From the NCBI GenBank assembly GCA_945874825.1, contig CAMCIK010000013.1, positions 1 to 43,072 on the forward strand: DNA of 43,072 nt. The letters are read 5' to 3'. This document shows, piece after piece, positions 40,703-43,072 of the stretch. Within the stretch, counting starts at the first letter, position 1, and each line of letters starts with the position of its first letter. The stretch comes from Phenylobacterium deserti. GTDB lineage: Bacteria > Pseudomonadota > Alphaproteobacteria > Caulobacterales > Caulobacteraceae. Position numbers and translations under genes: made by a program. The notes beneath the pieces are model-generated. The model was not told where the DNA came from. It did not search any database and saw nothing but the letters and a program-made list of their open reading frames with translations.

Positions 40703-41404
40703 TCAACGCTGCCAGGGCAGGGACCGTGTGATGCGAACACTGCCGGAGTCGACCTCGCAGCTCCAGGCCATGACCTCGACACCGGCGGTAGCCGCCGCCT
40801 CCAGCCCCCGGGCGAAGGCCGGGTCGAGGTCGGCGCAGGCGCTGAAGGCCTCGCAGTCCATACGCTGGATCACGAACAGGGCCACAGCCCGGTCGCCTGC
40901 CGCGACCTGCTCGGCCAGTTCCTCCAGATGGCGGGTGGAGCGTGCCGCCACGCAGTCCGGGAACTCGGCGAGGCCCGGCGTGCGCATGAGGTGGACGTTC
41001 TTGACCTCCAGCCAGCAGCGGCCCCGGGCCGGGTCCTCGAGCAGGAAGTCCACCCGGCTAGCCTTGCCATACTTCACCTCGCGGCGGACCGAGGCGTAGC
41101 CGGCCAGCTCGGGGATTGTCCCCGCCTCCAGGGCTTCGGCCACCAGGCGGTTGGGCAGGAGGGTGTTGATGCCCACCAGACCGCCGTCGGCTTCCAAGAG
41201 CTCCAGCGTATGGGACAGCTTGCGCTTGGGATTGTCGGACACCGAGAGCCAGGCGGGCAGGCCGGGGGAGTTCAGCCCCAGCATGGCACCGGGGTTGGGG
41301 CAGTGGGCTGTGAGTTCCGACCCGTCCGCCAGGAGGACATCGGCAAAGAAGCGCTTGTAGCGGCGGACGAAGGTGGCTGGGACCAGGGGGGCGGGGAAGT
41401 CCAT
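40703..41404 (-). CDS. sfsA: SfsA family protein (sugar fermentation stimulation)
   Basis: A 233-residue cytosolic protein with N-terminal [17 protein letters not shown] and [10 protein letters not shown] (family signature), followed by the nuclease-like core [20 protein letters not shown], with Asp, Glu and Lys in a PD-(D/E)xK arrangement, and a closing ALFVIQR. It was first described as a stimulator of maltose genes in E. coli; its real biochemical role is unclear. The start at 41404 sits 63 bases from the divergent MoaB-like gene, so they share a promoter region. Confidence 0.94.
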   Translation of the reverse strand: MDFPAPLVPATFVRRYKRFFADVLLADGSELTAHCPNPGAMLGLNSPGLPAWLSVSDNPKRKLSHTLELLEADGGLVGINTLLPNRLVAEALEAGTIPELAGYASVRREVKYGKASRVDFLLEDPARGRCWLEVKNVHLMRTPGLAEFPDCVAARSTRHLEELAEQVAAGDRAVALFVIQRMDCEAFSACADLDPAFARGLEAAATAGVEVMAWSCEVDSGSVRITRSLPWQR

Positions 41405-41467
41405 GAGGCGGGTATAGGCAAGCGGGGCTCCAGCCGATAGATGTTCGCCGGAAACGGAGACTTACGC

Positions 41468-42238
41468 ATGGGCAGCCCGGGCGGAGACGGCGTGGTGACG
41501 GCGGCGGTGCTGATCATCGGTGACGAGATCCTGTCTGGCCGCACCCAGGACACCAACCTGCGGGACATCGCCCGCTACCTGGGCGTGCACGGGGTGGACC
41601 TTTGCGAGGCGCGCACCGTGCCCGACATCCAGGACGAGATCGTCGACGCCCTGAATGCCCTGCGCGCCCGCTACGACTATGTCATCACCACCGGCGGGAT
41701 CGGGCCCACTCACGACGACATCACCGCCGACGCGGTGGCGGCGGCCTTCGGCGTGGCGCTGGAAGAGCATCCCGATATCCTGGCCTTGATGCAGTCCCGC
41801 TGGGGCGACCAGATGAATGTCGCCCGGCGGCGCATGGCCCGGGTGCCGGTGGGCGGATCCCTGGTCAACAACCCGGTGCAGGGACCGCCGGGCTTCACCA
41901 TCGGCAATGTCTTTGTCCTGGCCGGCGTGCCCCAGATCATGCGCGGCATGCTGGAGGACGTCGGGCCTCGGCTTCGGTCCGGCGCGGTTGTGCTGTCCCG
42001 CACGGTCCGCGTTGAGGGCTCGGGAGAGGGCGCCATCGCCGCGCCCCTGGAGGCCGTGGCCAAGGCCCATCCGAGCCTCAGCCTGGGCAGCTATCCTTTC
42101 TTCACCGAGGGGCTCTATGGATCGAACCTGGTCCTGCGCAGCCGCGACGAGGCCGAGCTGACAGTCACCGTCGGAGAGCTGATCGCCGCCCTCCGGGCCG
42201 CGGGCATCGAGAATGTCCGCGAGGTCGAGCTGGCCTGA
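41468..42238 (+). CDS. Competence/damage-inducible CinA-N-like (molybdopterin-binding fold) protein
   Basis: A 256-residue protein with the MoaB/Mog fold: AVLIIGDEILSGRTQDTN, YVITTGGIGPTHDDIT, VNNPVQGPPGFTIGN and VFVLAGVPQIMRGML are all in place. It covers only the N-terminal domain of CinA, without the nicotinamide-nucleotide amidase part. Family members cleave ADP-ribose-type pyrophosphates or bind molybdopterin; which applies here is unclear. The start at 41468 has GGAGA eight bases upstream; an alternative at 41441 adds nine residues. The manC gene follows after ten bases. Confidence 0.9.
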   Translation: MGSPGGDGVVTAAVLIIGDEILSGRTQDTNLRDIARYLGVHGVDLCEARTVPDIQDEIVDALNALRARYDYVITTGGIGPTHDDITADAVAAAFGVALEEHPDILALMQSRWGDQMNVARRRMARVPVGGSLVNNPVQGPPGFTIGNVFVLAGVPQIMRGMLEDVGPRLRSGAVVLSRTVRVEGSGEGAIAAPLEAVAKAHPSLSLGSYPFFTEGLYGSNLVLRSRDEAELTVTVGELIAALRAAGIENVREVELA

Positions 42239-42248
42239 GCCCGGACCG

Positions 42249-43072
42249 ATGAGCCTCTATCCCGTCATCATGTGCGGCGGCTCCGGGGTGCGCCTCTGGC
42301 CCGCCTCCCGGCCTGAACGTCCCAAGCCCTTCGCCCGGCTGCTCGGCGACGGGCCCACGGCCTTCCAGGACACCGCCGCCCGGGCCGCCCCCCTGGGGCC
42401 GCTCCTGGTGATCGGCGGGGCTGACCACCGGGGCCTGATCCGCGAGCAGCTGGCCGAGGCCGGGCTCGACGCCGAGGTGATCCTTGAGCCCGAGCCCCGC
42501 GATTCCGCCCCGGCGATGGCGGCGGCGGCGATCCGGCTGCTGCGACGGGACGAGGAGGCGATCATGGTCGTCCTCGCCGCCGATCATCACGTCCCGGACG
42601 TCGAGGCCTTCCGCGACTCCGTGGTCCGCGCGGCCCCCTTCGCCCGGGCTGGCCGCATCGTCACCCTGGGGGTGAAGCCGACCTTCGCCTCGACCGCCTA
42701 CGGCTATATCCGGCCTGGGCGGGGTGAAAGCGTGCGGATGGTCGAGGCCTTCATCGAGAAGCCCGACGCCAGCCGCGCAGCCAGCCTCATCGCCGAAGGC
42801 TGCCTTTGGAACAGCGGTAACTTCATCGTCCCGGCGACCACCCTGGTCTACGAACTGGGACGCCTCGCCCCCGAGGTCCTGGAAGCGGCGGAGGCCGCTG
42901 TGGAGTCGGCGGCAGAGTCCTCCACAGGGCTCTTGCTGGGCGAGATTTTCCGGACCGCCCCACGGATCTCCATCGACTACGCGGTCATGGAAAAGACGGC
43001 CCGGGCCATGGTCGCTGAAGTGGACTTCGCCTGGTCGGATGTAGGTGCCTGGGATGTCGTCCACGCCCTCTC
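42249..43072 (+). CDS. manC: Mannose-1-phosphate guanylyltransferase, 3' end outside window
   Basis: Nucleotidyltransferase that makes GDP-mannose from GTP and mannose 1-phosphate for polysaccharide and lipopolysaccharide synthesis. The reading frame opens with IMCGGSGVRLWPASRPERPK, the GTP-binding signature, with PKPF in place of the usual PKQF. LAADHHVPD (metal and sugar-phosphate site), FIEKPD and LWNSGNFIV follow in normal order, then a SIDYAVMEK and WSDVGAW. 274 residues are present. The rest, which may include a ManC C-terminal isomerase domain, is beyond the window. It starts ten bases after the MoaB-like gene and is probably cotranscribed. Confidence 0.93.
   Translation, partial: MSLYPVIMCGGSGVRLWPASRPERPKPFARLLGDGPTAFQDTAARAAPLGPLLVIGGADHRGLIREQLAEAGLDAEVILEPEPRDSAPAMAAAAIRLLRRDEEAIMVVLAADHHVPDVEAFRDSVVRAAPFARAGRIVTLGVKPTFASTAYGYIRPGRGESVRMVEAFIEKPDASRAASLIAEGCLWNSGNFIVPATTLVYELGRLAPEVLEAAEAAVESAAESSTGLLLGEIFRTAPRISIDYAVMEKTARAMVAEVDFAWSDVGAWDVVHAL

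Noticed and set aside
1..43072. CRISPR array, prophage, transposase or integrase
   Set aside because: No spaced direct repeats, phage structural genes, or IS-type terminal repeats with a transposase were seen.

Overview
The window is one contiguous, very GC-rich stretch of bacterial chromosome, densely packed with genes on both strands. It most resembles an alphaproteobacterium of the Caulobacterales (Caulobacter/Phenylobacterium type). This is an inference from the gene families, GC-rich codon use, a TTGACG-type -35 element before ilvB, and the sfsA/map/radC neighbourhood. No phage, plasmid, insertion-sequence or CRISPR signature was seen. Two genes run off the edges: an SRAP-family gene at the left and a mannose-1-phosphate guanylyltransferase gene at the right.

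Left part (1-11.6 kb): housekeeping and transport. It holds ilvB, preceded by a Val/Leu-rich leader peptide and an intrinsic terminator (a probable attenuator), then miaA and serB, which diverge from overlapping start codons. A HAD phosphatase, a Mrp/ApbC Fe-S scaffold ATPase, a GPH-type sugar symporter and an SDR follow. Next comes a three-gene DevBCA-like ABC exporter whose genes overlap by ATGA junctions.

Centre (11.8-27 kb): accessory metabolism. It holds a secreted S46 dipeptidyl peptidase, an old-yellow-enzyme relative, a CNT nucleoside transporter, a GST, and a HigBA-like toxin-antitoxin pair with a palindromic operator in its promoter. A lipid or xenobiotic set follows: LLM flavin monooxygenase, hotdog thioesterase, DJ-1/PfpI protein, P450 with enoyl-CoA hydratase, an M28-like protein lacking metal ligands, DUF3297, thiolase and an amidohydrolase. 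A frameshifted stub of an acyl-CoA dehydrogenase lies between the last two, so this area appears to have lost a beta-oxidation gene.

Right part (27-43 kb): a two-gene envelope module (membrane-anchored helix-hairpin-helix protein plus membrane-anchored OmpA-domain protein) ends in a strong terminator. After it come an SDR, a conserved small protein behind a possible CtrA box, a GST, and a run of EAL phosphodiesterase, photolyase and VOC genes. Then come tRNA-Leu(TAA) and radC, an ABC transporter whose permease is fused to a 600-residue M1-peptidase-like domain, and map, a small secreted protein, sfsA, a MoaB/CinA-like gene and manC.

Best candidates for new biology are the HhH/OmpA module, the ABC-permease/M1 fusion, the ilvB leader and the miaA/serB start overlap. 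All functions are read from sequence alone; no database search was run.
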